A model generated the notes under the pieces. The model was given only the letters and a program-made list of their open reading frames with translations. It was not told where the DNA came from and ran no database searches. This document shows positions 1 to 42,058 of a stretch of DNA of 64,000 bases, one piece after another. The position numbers were made by a program, and so were the translations under genes. The number at the start of each line of letters is the position of its first letter. The stretch's first letter is position 1. The stretch is taken from NCBI GenBank assembly GCA_005405945.1, contig BJHW01000001.1, positions 4,588,001 to 4,652,000 of the forward strand, written 5' to 3'. Source of the DNA: Streptomyces violaceusniger (GTDB lineage: Bacteria > Actinomycetota > Actinomycetes > Streptomycetales > Streptomycetaceae).

Positions 1-685
1 AGGACTTGCAGCGGCCGTCCCTGGCCAGGCCGCGCTGACGGCTGAAGTCGATGAACGTACCCGGGGTGAACATCACCGTGACACCGCCGGCCAGCGCCAG
101 CGAGCACTCGCCCTGGCGCAGCGCCTGCGCCGCCAGGTGGAGTGCCACCAGCGAGGACGAGCAGGCCGTGTCGACCGTGACGGCCGGGCCCTCCAGACCG
201 AAGGTGTAGGCCACGCGGCCGGACACCACGCTGCTGGAGCTGCCGGTGCCGAGGTAGCCCTCGACCTCGTTCGGGACGGCGTGCAGCCGGGACCCGTAGT
301 CGTGGTACATGACGCCCGCGAACACACCGGTCCTGCTGCCGCGCACGGACAGCGGGTCGATCCCGGCGCGCTCGAACGCCTCCCAGGACGTCTCCAGCAG
401 CAGCCGCTGCTGCGGGTCCATCGCCAGCGCCTCGCGCGGCGAGATCCCGAAGAACGCCGGGTCGAACTCGGCGGCGTCGTGCAGGAATCCGCCCTCGCGG
501 GCGTAGGAGGTGCCCTGGGTCTCCGGGTCCGGGTCGTAGAGCGCCTCGAGGTCCCAGCCGCGGTTGTCGGGGAAGCGGGAGATGCCGTCCTCGCCCGCGG
601 CGAGCAGCTGCCACAGCTCCTCGGGGGTGGTGACCCCGCCGGGGTAGCGGCAGCTCATCGCCACGATGGCGATCGGCTCGTCGTC
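1..685 (-). other. Module m14 (partial): KS N-terminal part
   Basis: KS begins with DEPIAIVAMSCRYPGG near 680 and runs to the window edge. It includes the active-site Cys (TACSSS near 165) and the start of the region that precedes the first catalytic His. The following AT and any reductive domains lie outside, so its chemistry cannot be predicted. Confidence 0.93.
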
Positions 686-3600
686 GGTGGCGGCCACGAC
701 CGGCACCGGCGTGTGCACCACCGTGGACTGCGCTCCGACGAGCTCGGTGCGCAGATGGCGGGCCAGGACCTGCGGGTCCGGGTAGTCGAAGATGAGCGTC
801 GCGGGCAGCCGCAGCCCGGTGACCGTGTTGAGCTGGTTGCGCAGCTCAACAGCTGTCAGCGAGTCGAAGCCAAGATCCTTGAACGCCCGGCCCGAACCGA
901 TGGTCTCCGCACCGGCGTAGCCGAGCACGGTGGCCACCTGGCCGCGCACCAGGTCCAGCAGCAGCCGCTCCTGCTCGGGCTCGGACAGCCCGGCGAGCCG
1001 CCCGGCGAGACCGGACTCGCCGCCCGCCGCGACCGCGTCCACCGCGCGCCGCGCCGGGATCCGCACCAGACCGCGGAACAGGGGCGAGACCGCGCCACTG
1101 GCGGCCTGGGTGCGCAGCGCCGCGACATCCACCCGCATCGGCACCAACGACGCCTCGCGGACGGTCAGCGCGGTGTCGAGCAGCGCGAGGCCCTCGGCCA
1201 CCGGCAGCGGCGGCAGTCCGGCGCGCCGCATCCGGGCGATGTCGGCCTCGTCCAGGGTGCTGCCCATACCGGCCCCGGCCCACAGGCCCCACGCGAGCGC
1301 GGTGGCGGGCAGGCCCCGGGCGGCGCGGTGGCGGGCGAGGGCGTCCAGGAAGGCGTTGGCGGCCGCGTAGTTGCCCTGGCCCGGACCGCCGAACACACCG
1401 GAGGAGGACGAGAACAGCACGAAGGCCGCCAGGTCCAGCTCGCGGGTGAGCTCGTGGAGGTTCCAGGCCGCGTCCACCTTCGGGCGCATGACGCGGTCGA
1501 CGCGCTCGGAGGTGAGGGAGCCGATCACACCGTCGTCCAGCACACCGGCCGTGTGGACGACGGCGGTCAGCGGGTGCTCGGCCGGGACGGTGGCGAGGGC
1601 CGCGGCGAGCGCGTCCCGGTCGGCCACGTCACACGCCGCCCAGCGCACGCTCGCGCCCAACTCTGCCAGCTCGGTGGTGAGTTCGTCCGCACCCGCCGCC
1701 TCGCCGCCACGACGGCTCACCAGCAGCAGATGCCGTACGCCACGCTCGGCCACCAGATGCCGGGCCACCAGACCGCCCAGCGAACCCGACGCGCCGGTCA
1801 CCAGCACCGTGCCCTCGGGGGCGAGGCCCCGGGCCTCGTCGCCCTCCGGCTCCACGGCCACCCGCGCCAGCCGCGGCACGGACACCGCGCCCGCGCGGAT
1901 CGCCAGCTGCGGCTCGCCCGAGGCCAGCGCGGCGGGCAGCGCCCGTAGCGACTCGTCCGCGCCGTCGGTGTCCACCAGCACGAAGCGGCCCGGGTTCTCC
2001 GACTGCGCCGAGCGCAGCAGACCCCAGACGGCCGCACCGGCCAGGTCCGCCACGGGCTCTTCCGTCCCGACGGCCACCGCGCCACGCGTCACCACGACCA
2101 GCGGGGCGTCCCCGAACCGCTCCTCCTCCAGCCACCGCTGGACGACGGAGAGCGCCGCGGCGGCGGCGCGGTGCGCCCCTCGGGCCACCTGCTCACCGAC
2201 CTCGGCGGACGGCGACACGACGACGTACTCGGGCGCGGGCGCCGTGCCCGCGGCGACCGCCCCGGCCAGCGTCTCCAGGTCCCCGTACGCCGTGGTCCCG
2301 AGCCCGAGCGGATCGGCGCCCAGCACCGCCCACCGGCCGTCGGCGGGGACATCCGCCCCGGCCGCGTCGGCCAGCCCGGCCGTGGTCGCCCACTCCAGGC
2401 GGAACAGCGACTCGTGGTAGGCCGTGCGCGCGCTCCGCAGCTGCTCGGCCGAGACCGGGCGCAGCCCGAGCGTCTCGACGGCCGCGACCGGCGCACCGGT
2501 GGTGTCGGCGATCTCCAGCCGGACGCCGTCGGTGCCCGCGGGGGCCAGGTGCACCCGCAGCGCCGAGGCGCCGCTCGCGTACAGCGACACGCCGGTCCAG
2601 GCGAACGGCAGCCGTCCTTCGCCGCCCGTGTTGCCCAGGCCGCCCATCCCGATGGCGTGCAGGGCGGAGTCCAGCAGCGCCGGGTGCAGCCCGAACGCGG
2701 CGGCCTCCTCGGCCGTCTCCTCGTCCAGCGCCACCTCGGCGAACACCTCGCCGCCGCGCTGCCACGCCCTGCGCAGCCCCTGGAACGCGGGGCCGTAGGC
2801 GAAGCCGATGTCCAGCAGACCCTCGTAGCGGCCGTCCAGCTCCACCTCGGTCGCGTCCGCCGGGGGCCACGCGCTCAGCTCGAACGACGCCTCAGGGCGG
2901 CCGCCGGACGCCAGGACACCGGCGGCGTGCCGGGTCCAGGGCTCCTCGGCGGGCAGGCTCTCCAGCCGGGAGTGCAGCGACAGCGGTCGGCGGCCCGTCT
3001 CGTCGGCCGCGCCGACCGAGAGCCGCAGCTGGACGCCACCCCGCGCGGGCAGCACCAGCGGCGCCTCGAGGGTCAGCTCCTCCAGGTAGTCGCAGCCGAC
3101 CTGGTCACCGGCGCGGATCGCCAGCTCCACGAACGCGGTGCCGGGCAGCAGCACCGTGTCCAGGATGGTGTGGCCCGCGAGCCACGGGTGCGTGGACAGC
3201 GCCAGCCGCCCGGTGAACAACATCCCGTCCGCGTCCGGCAGTTCGGCGCTGGCACCGAGCAGCGGATGCTCGGCCTCGCCCAGCCCGACCGCGGCCACGT
3301 CGCCGAGGAACAGCGACGAGACCTTCGGCCAGTAGCGCTGCCGCTGGAAGGCGTACGTGGGCAGCGCGACCTGCCTGGCACCGGTACGGGCGTAGTAGGC
3401 CGCCCAGTCCACCGCCACGCCCCGCACATGTGCCCGCGCGACGGCCGACAGCAGCGCCTCGGCCTCGGGACGGTCCTTGCGCAGCATGGCGGCGAAGGCG
3501 GCGTCCTCGCCTGTCACACAGTCCTGGGCCATGGCGGTGAGGACACCGTCGGGGCCGAGTTCGACGTAGGTGGTGACGCCCTGGGCTTCCAACGTCCGGA

Positions 3601-6600
3601 CGCCATCGAGGAAGCGGACGGCCTCGCGGACGTGGCGGACCCAGAAGTCGGGGCTGGTGATCTCCTCGGCGGAGACCACGTCCCCGGTGAGGTTGGAGAC
3701 GATCGGGATACGCGGGGCCGCGTAGGTCAGCCCCTCGGCGACCTCGCGGAACGCGTCCAGCATCCCGTCCATGCGCGGCGAGTGGAAGGCGTGGCTCACG
3801 GTGAGCCGCTTGGTCTTACGCCCCTGCGCCTCGAAGCCCGCCGCGATCTGCACCGCCGCGTCCTCGTCACCCGCGACGACCACCGACGACGGCCCGTTCA
3901 GCGCGGCGATCGACACCCGCTCGGTCAGCAACGGCGCCACCTCGTCCTCCGACGCCTGCACCGCGATCATCGCGCCACCGCCGGGCAGCTCCTGCATCAA
4001 CCGCCCACGCGCCGCCACCAACTCCGCCGCATCGGCCAAAGACAGCACACCCGCCACATGAGCCGCCGCCAGCTCACCGATCGAATGCCCGGACAGGAAG
4101 TCCGCCTTCAACCCCCACGCCTCGACCAGCCGGAACAACGCCACCTCAACCGCGAACAACGCGGGCTGAGTGAACCCCGTCTGATCCAGCGCCTCGGCAT
4201 CCTCGCCGAACAGCACCTCCCGCAGCGGCCGCTCCAGATGCCCGTCCAAGTGCGCGCACACCTCGTCCAGCGCGTCCGCGAACACCGGGAAGCCGTCATA
4301 CAACTCACGCCCCATCCCCAGCCGCTGACTCCCCTGCCCCGTGAACAGGAACGCCACCTTGCCACCGGCCACCGAACCCCGCACCAGCCCGGCCGCCGTG
4401 CGGCCCTCGGCGAGCGCCTCCAGGCCGGACAGCAGACCGTCCCGGTCCCCGGCGACCAGCGCCGCGCGCTCCTCGAAGGCGGTACGGCGCGTGGCGAGCG
4501 TGAACGCCACGTCGGTGAGGTCCAGCTCGGGCCGCTCGCCGAGGTGGGCGCGCAGCCGTACGGCCTGGTCGCGCAGGCCCTCGGGGGACTTGGCGGAGAG
4601 CACCCAGGTGGCGGGGGAGCCGGACCGGGGCGCGGCGGCGGGCGCCGTGTCCTCGGTCTCGTCCGCGTACACCGGGGGCTGCTCGATGATGGTGTGCGCG
4701 TTGGTGCCGCTGATGCCGAACGAGGACACCGCGGCCCGGCGCGGACGCCCGGTCTCCGGCCACTCCCGCGCCTCGGTCAGCAGGGCGACCGCGCCCGCCG
4801 ACCAGTCCACGTGCGGGGTGGGCTCATCGACGTTGAGGGTCCGCGGCAGCAGTCCGTGCTGGATGGCCAGCACCATCTTCATCACACCGGCGACACCGGC
4901 CGCGGCCTGCGTGTGCCCGATGTTGGACTTGATGGACCCCAGCCACAGCGGCCGGCCCTCCTCGCGGTCCTGGCCGTACGTGGCCAGCAGCGCCTGCGCC
5001 TCGATCGGGTCGCCCAGCGTCGTACCGGTGCCGTGGGCCTCGACCGCGTCCACCTCGGACGGCGAAAGCCCCGCACCCGCCAGCGCCTGCCGGATCACCC
5101 GCTGCTGCGAGGGACCATTCGGCGCCGTCAGACCATTCGACGCACCATCCTGATTGATGGCACTGCCCCGTACGACCGCCAGCACCTCATGGCCATTGCG
5201 CCGGGCATCCGACAGCCGCTCCACCAGCAGCATGCCCACACCCTCACCCCAGCCCGTACCATCCGCACCCGCCGCGAACGCCTTGATCCGCCCATCAGCC
5301 GCCAACCCACGCTGACGACTGAAATCCACGAACGAACCCGGCGTCGACATCACCGTCACACCACCGGCCAACGCCAACGAACACTCACCCGCCCGCAACG
5401 CCTGAATCGCCCAGTGCAACGCCACCAACGACGACGAACACGCCGTATCCACCGTCACCGCCGGACCCTCAAGCCCCAGCGCATACGCCACCCGACCCGA
5501 CATCACACTCGCCGCGTTACCCGTCCCCATGAAGCCTTCCGAGCCATCGGGGCGGAGAGGATCACGGGCAGGTAGTCCTGGCCGTTGGTCCCGGCGAACA
5601 CGCCGACCTGCTGGCCGCGCAGCGTGGTCGGATCGATCCCGGCCCGCTCGAACGCCTCCCACGACGTCTCCAGCAGCAACCGCTGCTGCGGGTCCATCGC
5701 CAGCGCCTCACGCGGCGAGATCCCGAAGAAGACGGGGTCGAACTCGGCTGCGTCGGCGAGGAATCCGCCCTCGCGGACGTAAGCGGTGTGCTCGCCCGCG
5801 CCCTCCGGGTCGTACAGCGTCTCCAGGTCCCAGCCACGGTCGGCGGGGAAGCCCGTCACCGCGTCCTGCCCGGACACCAGCAGCCGCCACAGCTCCTCCG
5901 GCGACCGCACACCACCGGGGAAGCGGCAGCTCATGCCGACGATCGCGATGGGGTCGTCGTCCAGGGCCACGCCCACCGACGACGCGCCGGTCACCGCCGG
6001 GCGCGAGCCGATGAGTTCGGCCTGGAGGTGGTCGGCGAGGGCGATCGGGGTGGGGTAGTCGAAGATGATGGTGGCGGGCAGCTTGAGCCCGGTGAGCGTG
6101 GACAGCAGGTTGCGTATCTCGACCGCGGTCAGCGAGTCGAAGCCGAGGTCGCGGAAGGCGCGGCTGGGCTCCACCGAGTCCGGCCCGGGGTGGCCGAGGA
6201 CGACGGCCACCTGGGTGCGGACGAAGTCCAGGGCGATCTGGCCGCGTTCCTCGTCGGTCCCGGCGTCGGTCAGCCGATGGGCCAGCGACGTGGCCTGGCC
6301 GGGGATGGCGGGGCCGCCGGCGGCGGTGCGCACCACCTCGATCGCGCGCTTGGCCTCGGAGAGGTCGGCGAGCAGCGGGTTCGGGCGGTGGCCGGAGAGG
6401 CCGGGTGCGAAGCGGCCCCATTCGATGTCCACGACGAGGGAGAAGGTCTCGTCGAGGTCGAGCGCGGCCCCGAGCGCGGCGGTGGCCGGTTCGGGGGCGA
6501 GGGCGGGCAGTCCGGACTGCCGGAGCCGCTCGGCCACCAGCTCGTCGGTGGCCATGCCGCCGTCGGCCCAGGCGCCCCAGGCCATCGAGGTGGCGGGCAG

Positions 6601-9600
6601 GCCCTCGGCGCGGCGCTGTTCGGCGAGCGCGTCGAGGTAGGCGTTGGCGGCCACGTAGTTGGCCTGGCCCGCGGCGCCGAAGGTGGCGGCCATGGAGGAG
6701 AAGAGCACGAAGGCGGACAGGTCGAGGCCGCGGGTGAGCTCGTGCAGATGGCGGGCGGAGTCGGCCTTGGCGCGCAGCACATCGGCCATGCGCCGCGGGG
6801 TCTGGGCGTCGAGCACCCCGTCGTCCAGCACTCCCGCGGCGTGCACGACCGTGGTCAGCGGGAGGTCCGCGGGGACGGTCGCCAGCAGCGCGGCGAGGGC
6901 GTCGCGGTCGGCCACGTCGCAGGCGGCGACGGTCACCCGGGCGCCCGAGGCGGCGAGTTCGTCCCGCAGCCCGGCGGCGCCGGGCGCGTCGGGGCCACGG
7001 CGGCTGGTGAGCAGGATGTGCTGGGCGCCGTGGGCCACGAGCCAGCGGGCGACATGGCCGCCGAGGGCGCCGGTGCCGCCGGTGATCAGCGCGGTGCCGT
7101 GGGTGGTCCAGCCGTCATCGGTGGTCTCGTGGTGCGGTGCGCGGGCCAGCCGGCGGACGTGGATGCCCTGCGGGCGGATGGCGAGGTGGTCCTCGCCGCT
7201 GATGCCCTCGGGCCCGGCGAGGATGTCGGCGAGCCGCCCGAGGGCGCGGTCGTCGGCGGTCTGGGGCAGATCGATCAGACCGCCCCAGCGCTCGGGGTGT
7301 TCGAGGGCGGCGGTGCGGCCCAGGCCCCAGATCTGGGTCTGTTCGGGGCTGGTGAGCCGGTCGGCGCGGCCGACGGAGACCGCGCCGCGGGTGGCGGCCC
7401 ACAGCGGGGCGTCGAGGTCGGCGTCGCCGAGGGCCTGGACGAGGGCGAGGGTGCCCGCGAGTCCGGCGGTGAGGGAGGGGTGCCGGTCGTGCGGGCGCTC
7501 GTCCAGGCCGAGCAGGGAGAGCACACCGTCGACGTGCGGGGTCCCGGCCGCCGGGTCCGGGCTCAGGGCGGTGCGGATCCGCTCGGCGAGGGCGGCGCGC
7601 TCGGTGGTGGCGCCGTCGACGTCGATCCGGTGGACGGCGACGCCGCGTTCGGCCAGCAGCCGCAGCGGCTCCGCCACCCACGGGTCGTCGGCGCGTCCCT
7701 CGGGGGTGACCACGAGCCAGGTGCCGGTGAGCGATTTGGCCTGGGCCTGCGGCAGCGGCGTCCAGGTGACGCGGTAGCGCCAGCCGTCCACGGTGGTGTC
7801 CACGTGGCTCCGCCGGCGCCACGCCGACAGGACGGGCAGCACCTCGCTGAGGGGCTGGTCGCCGTCGAGGCCGAGGGTGTCGACCAGGGCGGCCAGGTCC
7901 TCGCTGTGCACGACCTCCCAGAACCGGGCGTCGGACACGGCCGGCGCGGCGGCCTCGGCGGCGGCGGAGTCGGCGCCGTACGAGAAGGGGTTGGCGGGCC
8001 AGTAGCGCTGCCGCTGGAAGGCGTAGGTGGGCAGCTCGACGCGGCGGGCGCCGGTGCCCGCGTAGTACGTGGCCCAGTCCACGGGCAGGCCGCGGACGTG
8101 GGCCTGGGCGAGCGCGTTGCTCAGGGTGCGGGCCTCGGGGCGGCCGGAGCGCAGGGCGGGCAGGAAGGCGAACGTGCGGTTCCGGCCGCCGCTCACGCAC
8201 TCCTGGGCCATGGCGGAGAGCACCCCGTCGGGGCCGAGCTCCAGATAGGTGGTCACGCCGTGGTCCTCGAGGCGGCGCACACCGTCGAGGAAGCGGACGG
8301 CCTCGCGGACGTGGCGGACCCAGAACTCGGGCGTGGTGATCTCGTCGGCGCTCACCAGGGTACCGGTGAGGTTGGAGACGATCGGGATCTTCGGAGCCTC
8401 GTAGGTCAGCCGCTCGGCCACCTGACGGAAGTTCTCCAGCATCCCGTCCATGTGCGGGGAGTGGAAGGCGTGGCTGACGGTGAGCCGCTTGGTCTTACGG
8501 CCCCGCGCCTCGAAACCAGAGGCGATCTCCACCGCCGCGTCCTCGTCACCGGCGATGACGACCGACGTGGGGCCGTTGATGGCGGCGATGGACACCCGCT
8601 CGGTGAGCAGCGGCGTCACCTCGTCCTCCGACGCCTGCACCGCGATCATCGCGCCACCGACGGGGAGTTGCTGCATCAGCTGGCTGCGCGCGGCCACCAG
8701 GGCACAGGCGTGGGTGAGCGAGAGCACCCCGGCGACATGGGCGGCGGTGAGCTCGCCGATGGAGTGGCCGGAGAGGAAGTCGGGCCGCAGCCCCCAGGAT
8801 TCGACGAGGCGGAAGAGGGCCACCTCGACGGCGAACAGCGCGGGCTGAGTGTAGCCGGTCCGGTCCAGCGTGGCGGCGGCGTCGCCGAACAGCACGTCCT
8901 TCAGCGGCCGGTCGAGGAAGCGGTCGAGCTGGGCGCAGACCGCGTCCAGCGCCTCGGCGAACACCGGGTAGGCGTCGTACAGCTCGCGGCCCATGCCGAG
9001 CCGCTGGCTGCCCTGGCCGGTGAAGAGGAACGCGACCTTGCCCTCGGCGGCGAGGCCATCGGTCACCTCGGGGTGGTGGCGGCCCTCGGCGAGCGCGTCG
9101 AGGCCCGCGAGCAGTTCGTCGTGGTCGGCGGCGACGACCGCGGCGCGGCGGTCGAGGGCGGCGCGGGTGACGGCCTGGGAGTAGCCGATGTCGGCGAGGC
9201 GGTGGTCGGGGTGGGCGGCCAGGTGGGTCCGCAGCCGCAGGGCCTGGGCGCGCAGCGCCTGCTCGTTCTTGCCGGACAGCACGACCGGGACGAGGGGCGG
9301 CTCGGCCCGCTCCGGCTCCTCGCCCTCGGCGTGTCCGGCGGGGGCCGCGGGGCCGGGGCCTCCTCGAGGATGGTGTGCACATTGGTGCCGCTCATGCCGA
9401 ACGACGAGACGCCCGCGCGGCGCGGGGTGGCGCCCTCGGGGTCCTTGGCCCACTCGCGGGGGGCGGTGAGCAGTTCGACCTCCCCGGCCGTCCAGTCGAC
9501 GTGCGGGGTGGGCTCGGTGAGGTGGAGGGTCCGGGCAGCACACCGTGCCGCATCGCCATGACCATCTTGATGACGCCGCCGACACCGGCGCCCGCCTGGG

Positions 9601-10743
9601 CGTGGCCGATGTTGGACTTGATGGAGCCGATGAGCAGCGGTTTGCCCTCGGGCCTGTCCTGGCCGTAGGTGGCCAGCAGCGCCTGCGCCTCGATCGGGTC
9701 GCCGAGGGCGGTGCCGGTGCCGTGGGCCTCGACGGCGTCCACCTGGTCGGGGGTGAGCCGGGCGTTGGCCAGCGCCTGGAGGATGACGCGCTGCTGCGAG
9801 GGGCCATTGGGCGAGGTGAGGCCGTTGCTGGCGCCGTCCTGGTTGACGGCGGAGCCGCGGACCACGGCGAGCACCGGGTGGCCCTTGCGCTGGGCGTCCG
9901 ACAGCCGCTCGACGAGCAGCATGCCGACGCCCTCGCCCAGGCAGAAGCCGTCGGCCTCCGGGCGAAGGGCTTGGAGCGGCCGTCGAGGGCCAGTCCGCGC
10001 ATCTTGCTGTAGTCGACGAAGACGCCGGGCGCGCACATCAGGGTGGCGCCGCCGGCGAGGGCGAGCGAGCACTCGCCGTTGCGCAGCGCCTGGACGGCGA
10101 GGTGGAGCGCCACCAGCGAGGAGGAGCAGGCGGTGTCGACGGTGACGGCCGGGCCCTCGAAACCGAAGGTGTAGGAAAGGCGGCCGGAGGCGACGCTCGC
10201 GGCGTTACCGGTGCCGAAGTAGCCCTCGAAGTTCTCGTTGGAACTGAGGATCGCGCCCAGGTAATCGTGATTGCTTGTGCCGACGAAGACGCCGATCTGC
10301 CGGCCGCGCACCGCGACCGGGTCGATTCCGGCGCGCTCGAACGCCTCCCAGGAGGTCTCCAGCAGCAACCGCTGCTGCGGGTCCATGCCGAGCGCTTCCC
10401 GGGGGCTTATGCCGAACAGGGAGGGGTCGAAATCGGCTATGCCGTCGACGAATCCGCCCTCGTGCACATAGCTGGTGCCGGGGTGGTCCGGGTCCGGGTG
10501 GTACATCGTGTCGACATTCCACCCGCGGTCCAGCGGGAACTCGCTGACCGCGTCGACGCCCTCGCTGACGATGCGCCACAGGTCCTCGGGCGAAGACACG
10601 CCTCCGGGATAACGGCAGCCGATCCCCACGATGGCGATGGGGTCGTGGTTCTTCGCCTCGGCCTCTTGCAGGCGGAGGCGAGTCTGGTGCAGATCCGCCG
10701 TTACCAGCTTGAGGTAGTCCCGCAGCGTCTCTTCATTCGCCAT
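1..10743 (-). CDS. PKS-E: modular type I polyketide synthase, N-terminal part (m12, m13, start of m14), four frameshifts
   Basis: Continues elongation after PKS-D; the 3' end is outside the window. ATG at 10741-10743, chosen because the protein begins with the docking helix NEETLRDYLKLVTADL; no convincing Shine-Dalgarno precedes it, unlike the other starts. Approximate residues after repair: KS 34-456, AT 568-914, KR 928-1421, ACP 1488-1578 (m12); KS 1595-2018, AT 2128-2468, DH 2475-2775, KR 2778-3161, ACP 3245-3338 (m13); KS from 3353 (m14). Frame breaks at G3 9960-9962, G3 9533-9535, a G run within 9340-9360, and G4 5549-5552. The first three compensate each other, so a single long frame spans them with an out-of-frame stretch inside the m12 KS. 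From 5500 to the window edge the frame is open. All ATs are malonyl type. Confidence 0.92.
690..5962 (-). other. Module m13: KS-AT(malonyl)-DH-KR(B)-ACP
   Basis: KS about 5960-4690 (Cys near 5437), frame break at 5549-5552. AT about 4360-3340 (GHSIGE near 4080, HAFH). DH about 3320-2420 with HTILDTVLLPG near 3170, YGPAF and HPALLDSALH. KR about 2410-1260: LDD, Ser and Tyr intact (Tyr near 1366), with no repeat insertion, unlike its relatives m4 and m8. ACP GFDSL at 857-871. Predicted to form a double bond. Confidence 0.9.
5965..10743 (-). other. Module m12: KS-AT(malonyl)-KR(B)-ACP
   Basis: KS about 10640-9375 (Cys near 10125); a stretch about 9962-9535 is one base out of frame, and 9533-9350 two bases, because of three deletions. 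AT about 9040-8000 (GHSIGE near 8765, HAFH). Dimerisation element about 7950-7810. KR about 7800-6480: TGGTGALG, LDD, Ser and Tyr intact (Tyr near 6655). ACP GFDSL at 6130-6145. Predicted to leave a D-configured hydroxyl. Confidence 0.9.
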
Positions 10744-11001
10744 TTACGCAATCCAATTACGGCAGACGGCATCGGAAATGCTCCACAGATCCTCAACGGG
10801 AGCCGGTAACCAACAACCAAATCAGTCGACTTCTCGCTGAGAGGCTATGTGCGAACTAACCCTCACAACAACCCCTAGATGCCCCTATGACCCCCTGGAG
10901 ACCCAAGGAGCGATAGGGGGCAGCCGGTATTTCACAACTCTATTGAAGGGTAGAGAAAATCCTGGCCGACATCGGATTCGACGTCAATAGCGAAATTATC
11001 G
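10744..11001 (-). promoter_or_regulatory. 258-nt intergenic region between PKS-D and PKS-E, possible promoter
   Basis: The only gap here longer than 70 nt, visibly lower in GC than the genes around it. It holds an inverted repeat of seven bases (CCCCTAT at 10882-10888 and ATAGGGG at 10913-10919, 24-nt spacer) and a shorter one (CTCTA ... TAGAG, about 10939-10956). On the coding strand a TAGGGG motif occurs twice about 10 bp apart, followed by GAGGG. No convincing -10/-35 pair or factor-independent terminator is evident. A promoter or regulator site for PKS-E is inference from length and composition. Confidence 0.4.
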
Positions 11002-16004
<5,003 letters not shown>

Positions 16005-16010
16005 GGACGT

Positions 16011-16016
16011 TCACCT
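16011..16016 (-). promoter_or_regulatory. Ribosome binding site of PKS-D (AGGTGA)
   Basis: AGGTGA about six nucleotides before the ATG at 16002-16004, inside the 63-nt gap after PKS-C. No terminator-like hairpin is apparent in that gap. Confidence 0.6.
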
Positions 16017-16067
16017 ATTCGCAATGCTCTTGATCGTCGGGGGTTCGGATGAGGGTGCCGCCGCGCT

Positions 16068-42033
<25,966 letters not shown>

Positions 42034-42039
42034 CGTGTA

Positions 42040-42043
42040 CTCC
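42040..42043 (-). promoter_or_regulatory. Ribosome binding site of PKS-C (GGAG)
   Basis: GGAG six nucleotides before the ATG at 42031-42033, within a 25-nt gap after the PKS-B stop, consistent with co-transcription of the two genes. Confidence 0.6.
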
Positions 42044-42058
42044 GTGCTTGGGCCCGCG

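Noticed and set aside
10870..10925. SARP or PAS-LuxR operator
   Set aside because: The TAGGGG repeats are spaced about 10 bp with poor conservation, and no clear match to a known operator consensus was seen; kept only as a possible regulatory region.
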